Positions 45,439-61,331 of a stretch of 64,000 nucleotides of DNA are shown here, one piece after another. Below the pieces are notes generated by a model, which ran no database searches, was not told the origin of the DNA, and saw only the letters and a program-made list of their open reading frames with translations. Positions within the stretch are counted from its first letter, which is position 1. Every line of letters starts with the position of its first letter. The stretch comes from Mycobacterium sp. Marseille-P9652 (GTDB lineage Bacteria; Actinomycetota; Actinomycetes; Mycobacteriales; Mycobacteriaceae). The translations under genes were made by a program, and so were the position numbers. The stretch is from assembly GCF_902652685.1 (NCBI RefSeq), contig NZ_CACRUY010000020.1:18177-82176 (forward strand). Reading direction: 5' to 3'.

Positions 45439-45909
45439 TCAGCCGGTCGCGGCCTGCAGCAATGCGATCGCGGAGTCGTGCTGCAGGATCCAATTGCCGT
45501 CCTGATTGACGAACATCAGGTGCTTCGAGACCGGACCGGCGAACTTCGGACCCGAGATGGCCACATCGGCCTGGGCGGCGTTGGGCCCGGCAGGCTGGAT
45601 GTTGGTCACGGCGAACGTCTCGGGGAACTTGCCGTCGCGGTAGGCCTTTCGCAGGTCGTGATCGGCGAGGTGGCCCTCGTCGGGGGTGATGCCGTTCTGC
45701 ACCAGGTTGGTCTTGGTCGTGTAGGACACTCCCGGGTCGGTCGCCTGGTTGCACAGGCTCGACAGTTGGTCGGGGCTGGGCAAGGCCGGTGCCGGCGGCG
45801 GGTTCTGCGGTAACGGTGCGCCGAGCCCGGTCAACTCCACCCCGCCGGCTCCCGCGGCCCCGATGGCACCCGTCGCCACAATGCCGATGGCAGTCAATGT
45901 GATTCGCAT
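45439..45909 (-). CDS. MTB12-family paralogue
   Basis: 156 residues. It has a signal peptide (ITLTAIGIVATGAIGAAGAGG), then GAPLPQNPPPAPALPSPDQL and the MTB12 core in more diverged form (DPGVSYTTKTNLVQNGI, FAVTNIQPAGPNAAQADVAI, HLMFVNQDGNWILQHDSAIA). It has the same GGGGGAGGACC ribosome-binding context as mtb12, so a tandem duplication is the simplest origin. It has a Cys (SSLCNQ) that mtb12 lacks. It is secreted; function unknown. A TACGGT -10 at 45995-46000 (minus) probably drives it. Confidence 0.9.
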   Translation of the reverse strand: MRITLTAIGIVATGAIGAAGAGGVELTGLGAPLPQNPPPAPALPSPDQLSSLCNQATDPGVSYTTKTNLVQNGITPDEGHLADHDLRKAYRDGKFPETFAVTNIQPAGPNAAQADVAISGPKFAGPVSKHLMFVNQDGNWILQHDSAIALLQAATG

Positions 45910-46056
45910 GGTCTGGTCCTCCCCCTAGTGATCGACCGGGGCCACGGCAAGACGCCGTGCCCATGTCGGTGGCCGCCATTCTGCCTGCGCGACCACCGTA
46001 TTGGGTCTCGGACGGGTCACGGTAGCGGCACGCTCCGTGGGGCGCTCAGTGGCGGA

Positions 46057-46272
46057 TCAGCGGCCCGCGATCGCCTCGCGCAGGCTCTTCGGGCGAATGT
46101 CGGTCCAGGACCGTTCGACGTAGTCCAGGCACGCCGCCCGGCTTGCCTCGCCGTACACCACCCGCCAGCCGGCCGGGACGTCGGCGAAGGCGGGCCACAG
46201 GCTGTGCTGCTCCTCGCCGTTGAGCAGGACGACGAAGGTGCCGTCCTCGTCATCGAAGGGGTTGGTGCTCAT
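46057..46272 (-). CDS. mbtH: MbtH-like protein
   Basis: 71-residue NRPS accessory protein that binds and activates adenylation domains, here of the mycobactin synthetases. The family signature is complete: [40 protein letters not shown], and [14 protein letters not shown]. Its ATG lies 23 bases inside the end of mbtG with an AAGGAAA site. It is the last gene of the cluster on this side, as in M. tuberculosis (Rv2377c). Confidence 0.97.
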   Translation of the reverse strand: MSTNPFDDEDGTFVVLLNGEEQHSLWPAFADVPAGWRVVYGEASRAACLDYVERSWTDIRPKSLREAIAGR

Positions 46273-47551
46273 CGCGTTTCCTTGTCTTGTCGGGCGTCGT
46301 ATCGTACGTGGACGGGGCCAGGTGGGATCCCAGCACCCGATCGGACAACAGCCCGAGGCAACTCAGGTTCGGGAACCCGGGCCCCTGGGTGAGCCCGGAG
46401 AGGTTAGGCAGGAACAACTTCGGTGCGAGGTCGGTCACGGACAGGTCGTAGCCGATCGCCTCCTCGAGGCTGTCGAGGCCGAGCGGCCGGCCCAGGGCCA
46501 ACTCGATCAGGTCGAGGGCGTCCTGGGTGAACAGCGTGCGGAACCACAGCGGGTCGGCGCCCGAGCCGTCGATGACGAGGTCGAAACCGTGCACCGTCTC
46601 GAGGTTCTCGCTGCCCCGGTTGGTCGACAGCGTCAGCCGGATCTGCCCGTGGCGGGCGACCGCGTGCGCCACCCGGCCGCGCAGGTGGTGGATCCGGTCG
46701 TCGGCCAGCAGCGCCTCCTGCACGCTGGCCGAGAACACGCCGCGGTCGGTGCGCGCCAGCGCGTCACGGCGCTCGGCAGGCGTCAGCGCGCCCCAGTCGG
46801 TGGGGTCGGAGAACAGCGAGTTCTCGAAAAAGCCCTCGCCGCGGGTGAAGAGGGTCACCTGCGGCGAGATGACGGTGATCGTCGAAACCCGGTGCCGGAA
46901 CAGCTCGTTGAGCATCGACGCGGCGGTCTCCCCGCCGCCGATCACCGCCACCCGCTCCGCGCTGATCCGGTCGGCCCCGGCGGCGCGGTCCCAGAACTGG
47001 GCGATCGACAGCACGCGCGGGTTGCCCGGCAGCACCGACCTCTCCGCCTGACCGGGCCCGGTGATCATCAGCCCGTCGGCGTGCACGGTCGACTCGCGGG
47101 TGTGCAGCGCCCACCGGTCGCCGGCGGCGGAGAGCCGCTCGACCTCGCCGTGCACCACCTCGAGGCCGACCCGGTCGGCCACCCACGCCAGGTACTGGCC
47201 CCACTGCCGGTGGGTGGGCGCCGGCCGGCCCCGGTCGACCCAGGCGGCGAATGCCGCCGTGGCGATCAGGTACGACTGCCAGCTGTAGCGGGTCATCCGG
47301 TCGTCGAGTTCGGCGTTGCGGCGCGGAACGAGCGCCGAGCGGTAGGGAAACCCGACGTCCTTCTCGGGGCTGGTGCCCAGGCGATGGGCGCCGTCGGTCC
47401 AGCCGCCGCTGGCCTGCCAGTTGGCCCCGACCCCGGTGCGTTCGACCGCGACCACGTGCGGCGCCTCGACGCCCATGTCGCGCAACACGGACGCCTTGGC
47501 GGCGACGGCCACCGCCTTGGCGCCGGCGCCGAGAATCGCCAGTGTGCTCAT
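46250..47551 (-). CDS. mbtG: Mycobactin lysine N6-monooxygenase
   Basis: 433-residue flavoprotein that hydroxylates the epsilon-amine of lysine (or the lysine residues of the scaffold) to provide hydroxamate iron ligands. Seen: FAD site [17 protein letters not shown] at the N-terminus, NADPH site [18 protein letters not shown], and the substrate/FAD end [22 protein letters not shown] 47551 overlaps the mbtF stop (ATGA). Length matches Rv2378c (431). Confidence 0.97.
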   Translation of the reverse strand: MSTLAILGAGAKAVAVAAKASVLRDMGVEAPHVVAVERTGVGANWQASGGWTDGAHRLGTSPEKDVGFPYRSALVPRRNAELDDRMTRYSWQSYLIATAAFAAWVDRGRPAPTHRQWGQYLAWVADRVGLEVVHGEVERLSAAGDRWALHTRESTVHADGLMITGPGQAERSVLPGNPRVLSIAQFWDRAAGADRISAERVAVIGGGETAASMLNELFRHRVSTITVISPQVTLFTRGEGFFENSLFSDPTDWGALTPAERRDALARTDRGVFSASVQEALLADDRIHHLRGRVAHAVARHGQIRLTLSTNRGSENLETVHGFDLVIDGSGADPLWFRTLFTQDALDLIELALGRPLGLDSLEEAIGYDLSVTDLAPKLFLPNLSGLTQGPGFPNLSCLGLLSDRVLGSHLAPSTYDTTPDKTRKRDEHQPLR

Positions 47552-50500
47552 GCCACCATCTCCCACAGTGCGTCGGTCCAAAGCTGTTGCAGCGCTGCGA
47601 TGTCGGCGAGGTCGAGGATGTCGGGCAACGCGCGCCACTGGGTGACCAGGACGGGAGCCTCGGCGGTCCCGAGAATCCCCGCCACGATGGTCAGTTCGTG
47701 GCGCACCGCCTGGCCGGGTTCGGGTACGGGTCCCAGCCCGGACATCGCCTCCCGGTCGAGCTCAAGCCCGCCGACGCCGGCGTGGACGGCGCCGAGGTAG
47801 TTGAGCAGTAGCTGCGGTTCGGGATGGTCACTCAGGCGGTTATCGGGGCGCAGGTACCGCAGCAGGCCGTAATCGATTCCGCAGCCGCTGATTCGGGCCT
47901 TGTCGGTGGGGCCGTCGGTGTGGACGCGCAGCGGGTGGATCGCGCTGAGCAGGCCCACCGTGTCGCTCGTGTCGGCGGTCTGGTCGATGTCGACGTCCGC
48001 GCGGCCGTGCGTCTCCAGCGCCAGCAACGGCGCCGGGGTGTCCTGGCCGCGCCGGCGCCGCCACGCGGTGACGGTGCGGGCGGCGGCGGTGACGAGCAGG
48101 TCGCCGAGGGGTTGCCGAGTCGAGAGCAGGCGGGCGGTCAGGTCGATCGCGCAGGCCGAGACGCCGATCGCGAGATCCCCGGCCCGGTCGGTGTGTGGCC
48201 GCACCCGGCGGGAACCGAGCGGCGGATCGGCTTCGTCGAGTTCACCGGCCCAGAAGGACTCGCTGTCAAGGGCTTTGGCGCGCTCGTGCAGAAGGGATGA
48301 CCAGTGCCGGTAGGCGGTGTGCTCGCGCGCCGGCGCGGGTGTGCGGCCCGAGGCGAGGGCGTGCAGGCCCGCGTCAAGCTCGCTCAGCACGATCCGCCAC
48401 GACGCCGGGTCCATCGCCAGCACGTGGGCGGTGAGCACCAGCGCGTCGGGGCCGTCGGTACGGCGCAGCCACACCGCCGCCAGCAGGCGGCCCGCACACG
48501 GGTCGAGGCCATCGAGCGCCTCGCGGGCGTGCCGGGCGACGTCGTCGGCGGGGTCACCGCTCCCCCACACCTCGCGGAAGATGTGCATCTGCTCGTGGTG
48601 CGGCACAAGCGTCATGGCGTCGCGGTCCAGCCGGCACCGCAGCACCTCGTGCCCGGCCACCACGGCGCCCAGCAGCGTGTCCAGGTCCGCTCGGGTGATC
48701 GTGCGCGGCAGCCTGATGACCTCCGTCTGCGCGAGCCGCCGCGGTTCGCCGTACTCGTAGAGCCACCTGATGTTGGGCAGCACCGGGATGGGACCGCTGT
48801 CATCACCGCCCGACGAGCGCGGTGCTGCCGCGGAGTCGATCGCCGCGGCGACTTCGCGGATGGTGTCGCATTCCAGCATCAGCCGCGCCCGCAGCGCGAC
48901 CCCGCGCCGGCGGGCGGCCTGCACCACCGACAGGGCCGCTAGGCTGTCGAGTCCCAGCTCCAGGAAGCCGAGGGTGACGTCGACCTCCCCGGTGCTCAGC
49001 ACCTCGGCGAACGCCGCGGCCAGCGCCCGCTCCGTCGGCGTCTCGGGCGCGGTCACCGCGGCGTCGCCGAGAGTCATTGCGGCCAGGGCCGACTCGTCGA
49101 TCTTGCCGTGCGGGGTGAGTGGGAGCTCGTCGACGACCGCGATGCGATGGGGAATCAGGTAACGGGGCAGCCGATCGGCCAGCATGGAGCGCAGCTCGGC
49201 CGGGGTCGGCGGGTGTGGCCCGCCCGCGACGTACGCCGTCAGCCGGGTACCGTCGGCGTGGGCGCGGGCCATCACATGGGCGCCGCGCACGCCCCGGTGG
49301 GCGGTGAGCGCCGCGACGATCTCCCCGGGCTCGACGCGGAAGCCGCGGATCTTCAGCTGATTGTCCGTGCGGCCCAGGAATTCGAGGCCGCCGTCGGGAA
49401 GGCGGCGCACCATGTCTCCCGTGCGGTACATCCGCGCGCCGTGACCGCCGGGGTCGGCGACGAACCGGGCGGCGGTCTCCGCGGGACGCCCGAGGTAGCC
49501 GCGCGTCAGCTGGTCCCCCGCGAGGTACAGCTCGCCGGCGGCGCCGTCCGGGACGGGCCGCAGCCACTGGTCCAGGATGTGCGCGCGCGTGCCGCGGGTC
49601 GGGCGTCCGATGGCCGGCCGCTCGTGCTGGTCGACCGCGGCGACGACGGCCTCGACCGTGGTCTCGGTGGGGCCGTAGCAGTTGAAGGCCGCCATACCGG
49701 TTGCCGCGCAATGTGACTGGATGTCTCGCCATGCGGTGCCGCCGAGCGCCTCGCCGCCCAGCGCGAGAACCGCGAGGGGCACCCGCCCCAGCAGTCCCGC
49801 GACCCGCAGCTGGGCGAACATTGACGGCGTCGTGTCGATCATGTCGAGTTCGAACCGGTCGATCGCGTCGACCAGCGCCTCGGCGTCACGTTGGGCGTCG
49901 TCGCCGACGATGTGCAGCGTGTGGCCGTCGAGCAGCGCCGCCAACGGCTGCCACGCCGCGTCGAAGGTGAACGACCAGGCGTGCGCGATGCGCAACGGTC
50001 GCCCGAGGCGCTCGGCGGCCGGCCGCAACACCCGGGCGATGTGGTCGTCGGCGTACGCCGAGAGCGCCCGGTGGGTGCCGACGACGCCCTTGGGCGTCCC
50101 CGTGGTGCCCGAGGTGAACACCGCGTAGGCGGCGTGCTCCGGTGGCGCGGCGGCCGGGCGGTAATCCGTCGGCGCTACAACGGAATCGGCGCCGAAATCC
50201 TCGTCGATCACGATGCGGGCCGACGTCTGGCGGAGGATCTCGGCGACCCTCTCGTCGGGCATCGCCGGGTCGAGCGGCACGATCATGCCGCCGGCCTTGA
50301 GGATGCCCAGCATCGCCGCGACGTAGCCCGGTCCGCGGGGCAACACGATCGCCACCGGCGTCTCGGCCCGCACGCCGGCGCGGCTCAGGGCCCCCGCCAG
50401 CCGGTCGGCCCGGGCGTCGAGTTCGCGGTACGTGATTCGGCCGCCGTCCCAGCCGATCGCGATCGACTCCGGTTGCGCGGCCGCGACTTCCGCGAAGCGG

Positions 50501-51926
50501 CCGTGGACGGAGATTGTCCGCGCACCGCCGGTCACGGGTTCACGACGGCCCGAGCCGCGTTCCTCGTCGAGCAGGGCGTCGAGGTCGCGCAATGGGCGGT
50601 CCCAGGTGGCCGGCACGCGCTGGGCGACCGCCAGGAGCCGGGCGCCGAGCGCCTCGGGCGGCATCGCCCCCAGCGCGCCGTCGAGCACCTCGACGAACAC
50701 GGTGAGCTCGCCGCCGCTCGGGTGCACGGCGACGGTGACGGGGAAATGCGAGACGCTTTCGAGCGCGGCCGGCCGGAAGGTCACGCCGTTGGCGGCGAAC
50801 TCGGTCGCACCCACCACCGCGCCGGGCGGAAAGTTCTCGTACACGAGCAGCGTGTCGAAGATCTCGCCGACTCCGGCGATCGACCGCAGTTCGGCGTGCC
50901 CCAGATAGCAGTGATCGCGCAGGACAGCGGACTCCCGTTGCAACGCAACGCATTGCGCACCGACGGTGTCGACGGGGTTCAGCCGGAGCCGCAGGGGCAC
51001 GGTGTTGACGAACAAGCCGACCATGGCCTCCACGCCGGACAGCTCGCCGGGCCGGCCGGACACGGTCACGCCGAACGCGACGTCGGCGCGCCCGGTGAAG
51101 GCCGAAAGGACGGTGGCCCAGGCGAGTTGGACGACCGTGTTGAGCGTGACCCCCCGACGCCGGGCGGCCTCGGCGAGCGCGGCGGCGGCCTCGGCATCCA
51201 GCCGCAGCGTGGTGCGATGCGGGACGCCCGCCGCCGGCGGCGTCGCGCTCAGCGCCGGCGACAGCAGGGTCGCGCCGTCCATGCCGGCCAGGTGGTCGGC
51301 CCACACTGCGCGGCTACGCTCCCGGTCCCGCCCGCTCAACCAGCCGATGTAGTCGCGATAGGGCCTCGGCGGCGGCGGCAGGGCGGCGGTGTCGCCGCCG
51401 CTCCGGTACAGCGCGAGCAGATCGGAGACCAGCAGGGGCAGCGACCAGCCGTCGATGACGATGTGGTGCGCGACGATGCTGAACCGCCACTGGCGGTGTG
51501 GCAGTTCGATGAGCAGGAACCGAATCAACGGTCCGCGCCCGAGGTCGAAGCGGCGGCGGCGCTCGTCGGCCTCCAGCGCGGCGACGTCGTCGGGCAGGGC
51601 GCGCACCGACCGCCACGGCACGCGCACGCCCACCGGAATCACCTGCACGGGCCGGCTCAGGTCGCCGTGCACGAAGCTGGCCCGCAGGTTGGGGTGCCGG
51701 GCGAACAGCGTTGCGGCGCAATCGTGCAGCAGCGGCACGTCGAGCGGCCCCACGACGTCGGCGGCCATGGTGATGACGTAGGGGTCGGCTTCGCCGGAGT
51801 CGGCCTCCGCATCGGGATGGGTGAGCGCGGCCATCGAGAACAGCCCCTGCTGCAGGGGGCTCAGGGCGATGACGTCTTCGATGGCGTGTTGATTAGGCTG
51901 CGCGGCCGGTCGCTCGTCGGCCCGTG

Positions 51927-51930
<4 letters not shown>
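47548..51930 (-). CDS. mbtF: Mycobactin NRPS MbtF
   Basis: 1460-residue non-ribosomal peptide synthetase. Order: condensation domain (about 20-450, HHIVIDGWS at 155-163), adenylation domain (about 470-960; [44 protein letters not shown]), carrier domain (about 985-1060; [15 protein letters not shown]), and a terminal epimerisation/condensation-like domain to the end ([24 protein letters not shown]). The second-His motif of that last domain reads [12 protein letters not shown], so the first catalytic His is Ala. It adds the C-terminal lysine that becomes the cyclic hydroxamate. Length matches Rv2379c (1461). Confidence 0.97.
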
Positions 51931-57051
<5,121 letters not shown>

Positions 57052-57059
<8 letters not shown>

Positions 57060-60033
57060 GGGCGAGGTCCACTTTCTCTGCGCGGTCGGGGAGCTCAGTT
57101 CTGCGCTCGAGTTTGTCGACGAGTTCGGCCCCGGTGATCTCGCCCATCAGCGTCGCCAGGGACACCGTCCGGCCGATTACCCGGTGCAGGCGCCTGCGGA
57201 GGTCCACCGCCAGCATCGAGTCGATGCCGAGGTCGAACAGCGACTCAGCGAGGTCGAGATCGTCGGCCCGGTCCATCCGCAGCACGGCCGCCAACTCGGC
57301 GCGCACCGCGTCTCGAACCGGCACGGCGGTGTCGTCGGCCTCGTGCGGGCGCGGCGCGGCGCTTCGCCCCCGCTCCAGGAAGATCCGCAGGCGGTCGCGG
57401 TCGGCGGCGAACACCAGCGGGTCGTCGTGCCACTCCCGCAGGCTCGCCTCGATCGCGGCGCGCGGCGGCATCGCCCGCAGCCCGGACCGCTCGATCTGCG
57501 CGACGCCGGCTGAATCCGCGACGCCGGGCCCCGCACCGGTCACGCCCTGCCACAGCCCCCATTTCATGGCAACGCAGTGCCTACCCGTGGCGCGCAGCCC
57601 CGCGGCCGCCACGTCCAGCAGGCGGTTGGCCGCGGAGTACGCGACGTGTCCACGCCCGCCCCATACGCCGGATGCCGAGGAGCACAACACGATCCGGGCG
57701 TCGGCCCGCAGCGGCCACAGCTCGGCCAGGTTCGCGAGACCGCCGACCTTGGCCGCGAATGTTTCCGCGACGGCGTCCGCCGTCAACCCGGCGCCGAAGG
57801 CGCCCGCCGCATGCACCACCAGCGACGCGCCGTCGCCGCCGTATTCCGCTGCGAGACGGCGCAATCCGGCCCGGTCGGTGATGTCGCAGGGCGGCGACAA
57901 CAGCCGGGTGCCGTGCGCGGCCAGCCGCCGCAGCACGTCCGGGTCGGCGGGGTGGCGGCTCAGCAGGACGATGCGGCGCGCGCCGCGCTCGGCCAGGTAA
58001 CGGGCGTGGTGCAGCCCGACCGTCCCGGCACCGCCCGCGATGACCACGTTGTCGAACGCGCCCTCGGCAAGCGCGGGGCGGGACGCGGCCGATGCGGCGC
58101 GAAAGGCGCGTTCGTACAACACCGGTGCGCCGGCGGTGTCGCGCAGCGCGACTTCCGCGGCACCGCAGAGGAGTGCCGCCACGACGGCGGACCCGGCGGC
58201 GGCCGTGAGCGCACGCGAGGGCACGTCCAGGTGGGTGAACGTGCGCTCCGGGTGGTTGAATCCGAGGCTGCGGTGCATCGCGGCGAGCGCCGCCTGCCCG
58301 GCCGATGGCACCGCGTCGTGCGGACCCACGCGCTCGGCGCGCACCGTGACGAGACACACCGTGTGGCAACGCGAGCCGCCGGCGTTCGCGTAGCCGAGCA
58401 GTCCGGCCCCCACGAGTCCGGGCAGGGCGTCGGCGGCCCGGCCCGGATCGTCGTCGAGGGCCGGCCCGACCGCCACCAGGATCTCCGCGTCCGCCGGGGC
58501 GGCGGGGCCGCACCCGGGGTGGGCGGCGACCGCTGCGGAAAACGTTGACAGTAAATCGATTTCGCCGCCAAGACCGATCACCGCGACGCGCACGGGCGAC
58601 CCGCCGACGTGGGCGGTCAGCTCGACGGGCTGCCAGTCTTCCAGCGCCACGTGTACTTCGGGTGCCGGTGCGGGCGGCAGCGGCTGAGGGCGCGCCCAGA
58701 AGGAAATCGCGCGCATGGGCGCGTTCGGGAAGTCGGGCAGGCCACCGGGGCGGCCGCACCCGTCGAGGTGGTCACCCCAGGCGTGGCCGGGGTCGGCCAG
58801 CGCCGCGGTGACGATGTTGGCCGCCAGCGCGTCGACGAACGGCTCGTCGCGTCGGGCCGAGCCGACCAGCGCCGCCGGTCCCTCCGGCCTCTCCTCGAAG
58901 GCCTCGGCGAGGGGGAACAGGAGCGCGGGATGGGCGGACAGCTCGACGAACGAGCCTGCGCCGCAGCGGATCGCCGCGTCGAAGGCGCGGTCCAGCCGCA
59001 CCGGGTTGCGCAAATTCGCATACCAGTACTCGGCGAACGGCGTGCCGGGCGCGACGACGTCACCGGTGGCGCCGCCGATGAACTGCACGGGGGTATCGGC
59101 GAACCGTGCTGACGGCAGCCGAGTGTGGAGTTCCTCGCGGAACTGCTCGAGCAGGCTGGTGTGTCCGGGGAAACCCGCGCCGATCTCCCGCGCGAACCGC
59201 CCGCCGCCGCGGACCGCGTCGACCACGGCCAGCACCGCGTCGCGGTCGCCGGACACCGCGACGGTCGAGGCGGAGTAGACCACCGACAGCTCGAGCCAGC
59301 CGTCGGTTTCGGCGATGAGCCGCTCGGCCGCCGCGGCGCCGATGCCGAGCGTCGCCATCGCGTAGCGGCCGGGGAGGCGCTCGACCAGGTCGGCCCGGGC
59401 GGCCACCACGGCGACCGCGTCCGGCAGCGTGATGCTTCCGGCGATGACGGCGGCGGCGACCTCCCCGAGGCTCTGTCCGACGGTGAGGTCAGGCAGCACG
59501 CCGCAGCCGCGCCAAACCTCAGCCAGCGCAACAGCATTGACGAATTGGGCCCCCTGGATCTCCACCTCCGTATAGCCGCGCGGGCTGTCGGTGGCCGTCA
59601 GGTAGCCCAGTGGCGACGCGACGCCGGCGACCTCGAACTCCGCCGCGCACCGGTCGGCCGCACTCCGATAGCCGGGAAGCGCCCGGTAGGCGACCGCCCC
59701 CATGCCGGGCCAATGCCGGCCCTGGCCGGGGAACACGAACGCCTGCCGCGCCGCGGCGCCCACCGCCGACCTGGCGACCAGCTGGTGCTCGCGCCCGGCG
59801 GCCAGCGCCCGGAGCCCGTCGATGAGCTCGAGCCGATCGGCCGCGCGGACCACCGCCCGGTGCCTGCGGACCCGCCGGGTCCCGAGCAGGTGGCGGGCCA
59901 CCTCGTGCACGGTCGTGTCGGGGAAGCGGCCAAGGTAGCCGGCAAGGTCCCCGGCGGCGACCGGGACGAGGTCGTCGGCGTGCGCGCTGAGCAGGACGGG
60001 GATCCGCCCGTCGGGCATTCTCTGAAAAGCCAT
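57052..60033 (-). CDS. mbtD: Mycobactin polyketide synthase MbtD
   Basis: 993 residues. Acyltransferase domain ([34 protein letters not shown] with nucleophile Ser; [11 protein letters not shown]), ketoreductase domain ([41 protein letters not shown]) and acyl carrier ([18 protein letters not shown]). It works with the separate ketosynthase MbtC to make the beta-hydroxy acid linker between the two lysines. ATG 60033 overlaps the mbtC stop as TGATG; a longer frame runs upstream inside mbtC. The elbow is GQSLG rather than the usual GHSxG. Confidence 0.95.
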
Positions 60034-61331
60034 CAGGCCGCCCCGCCGTCGGGCATGGAGACGATCACGTGGGCGTTGGTGCCGCTCATCCCGAAGGCCG
60101 ATACCGCCGCGAGTCGTCGCCCCTCCGTCGCGGGCCAGGGCGTCAGCTTGTCGGCCAGCCGCAGACCGCAACTCCCCCAATCGATCTCGTGGCTCGGTTC
60201 GTCGACGTGCAGGGTGGGTGGGATCGCGGCGTGCTGTGCGGACAGGATGACCTTGGCCAGCCCCAGCGCGCCCGCCGCGGCCTGCGTGTGGCCGACGTTC
60301 GACTTCACCGACCCCAACAGCGGTCCCCGTCCGGTGGGCGCGGCGCCGTAACTGTCCCGCAGCGCCGAGAGTTCGGTGCGGTCGCCGAGGCGGGTGCCCG
60401 TGCCGTGTCCCTCGATCATCCCGACGTCGGCGGGCCGCACGTCCGCCCGCGCGAGGGCGCGCCGGAACAGGCGCAGCTGGGCGTCGCCGCTGGGCGCCGT
60501 CAGGCCGTTGCTGCGCCCGTCGGAGTTCAGGCAGCTGGCGCGCACCTCGGCCAGGATGCGGCGCCCGTCGGCCTGGGCGGTGGACCGGCGCTGCAGGACG
60601 AACATCGCGGCGCCCTCACCCCACACGGTTCCGCTGGCGTGGGCGCTGTAGGGCCGGCAGTGGCCGTCGTCGGAAAGGGCGTGCTGCTTGGAGAATTCGA
60701 CGAAGTATCCCGGCGAGCCCATCACGCACACGCCGCCGGCCAGCGCGAGGTCGCAGTCGCCGGATCCGACCGCCTGGACCGCCGTGTGCAACGCGGTGAG
60801 CCCCGACGAGCACGAGGTGTCGATCGTCAGAGCCGGGCCCGCGAGGTCCAGCGTGTAGGCGATGCGGCCCGAGATCACCCCCAGCGACGTCCCGCTGATC
60901 AGGTGCCCGCTGTGCTCGGAGAACCCCGAGAGGCCGGGGCCGTACTCCAGGGCGGACGCCCCGACGTAGCAACCCGCGTGGTGGCCGGCCAGGTCGTCGG
61001 GGTTGATCCCGCTGTTTTCCAGGCTGCGCCAGGCCAGCCGCAGGGCGACGCGCTGCTGCGGGTCCATCGCCGTTGCCTCGCGCGGGGAGATCCGAAAGAA
61101 CTCGGGGTCGAATGTGGTTGCCGTGGAGAGAAATCCGCCGAGGTTGTGGATGGCCTTGAAGCCGTCGCGCCCGTCGAACAGTTCGTCCAGCGTCCAGCCG
61201 CGGTCGGTCGGGAAGGGCCCCAACCCCTCGCGCTGGTCGCAGAGCAATGCCCAGAAGTCGTCGGCGGTTTCCACACCGCCGGGCGCTTCGACGGCGAACC
61301 CGACGATCACGACCGGATCGCTAACGGGCAT
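60033..61331 (-). CDS. mbtC: Mycobactin ketosynthase MbtC
   Basis: 432-residue free-standing beta-ketoacyl synthase. Active-site triad visible: Cys in TIDTSCSSGLTALH, His in EGHGTGTRLGD, His in SVKSNVGHTQAAAG. It condenses the malonyl unit loaded by MbtD. The start MPVSDPVVIVGFAVEAPGG lies 11 bases inside the end of mbtB, so translation is continuous along the cluster. Corresponds to Rv2382c (444). Confidence 0.96.
   Translation of the reverse strand: MPVSDPVVIVGFAVEAPGGVETADDFWALLCDQREGLGPFPTDRGWTLDELFDGRDGFKAIHNLGGFLSTATTFDPEFFRISPREATAMDPQQRVALRLAWRSLENSGINPDDLAGHHAGCYVGASALEYGPGLSGFSEHSGHLISGTSLGVISGRIAYTLDLAGPALTIDTSCSSGLTALHTAVQAVGSGDCDLALAGGVCVMGSPGYFVEFSKQHALSDDGHCRPYSAHASGTVWGEGAAMFVLQRRSTAQADGRRILAEVRASCLNSDGRSNGLTAPSGDAQLRLFRRALARADVRPADVGMIEGHGTGTRLGDRTELSALRDSYGAAPTGRGPLLGSVKSNVGHTQAAAGALGLAKVILSAQHAAIPPTLHVDEPSHEIDWGSCGLRLADKLTPWPATEGRRLAAVSAFGMSGTNAHVIVSMPDGGAA

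Noticed and set aside
46273-47551. IdeR iron box inside or before mbtG/mbtH
   Set aside because: No convincing 19-base IdeR palindrome was seen; the expected boxes lie upstream of mbtB, outside the window.
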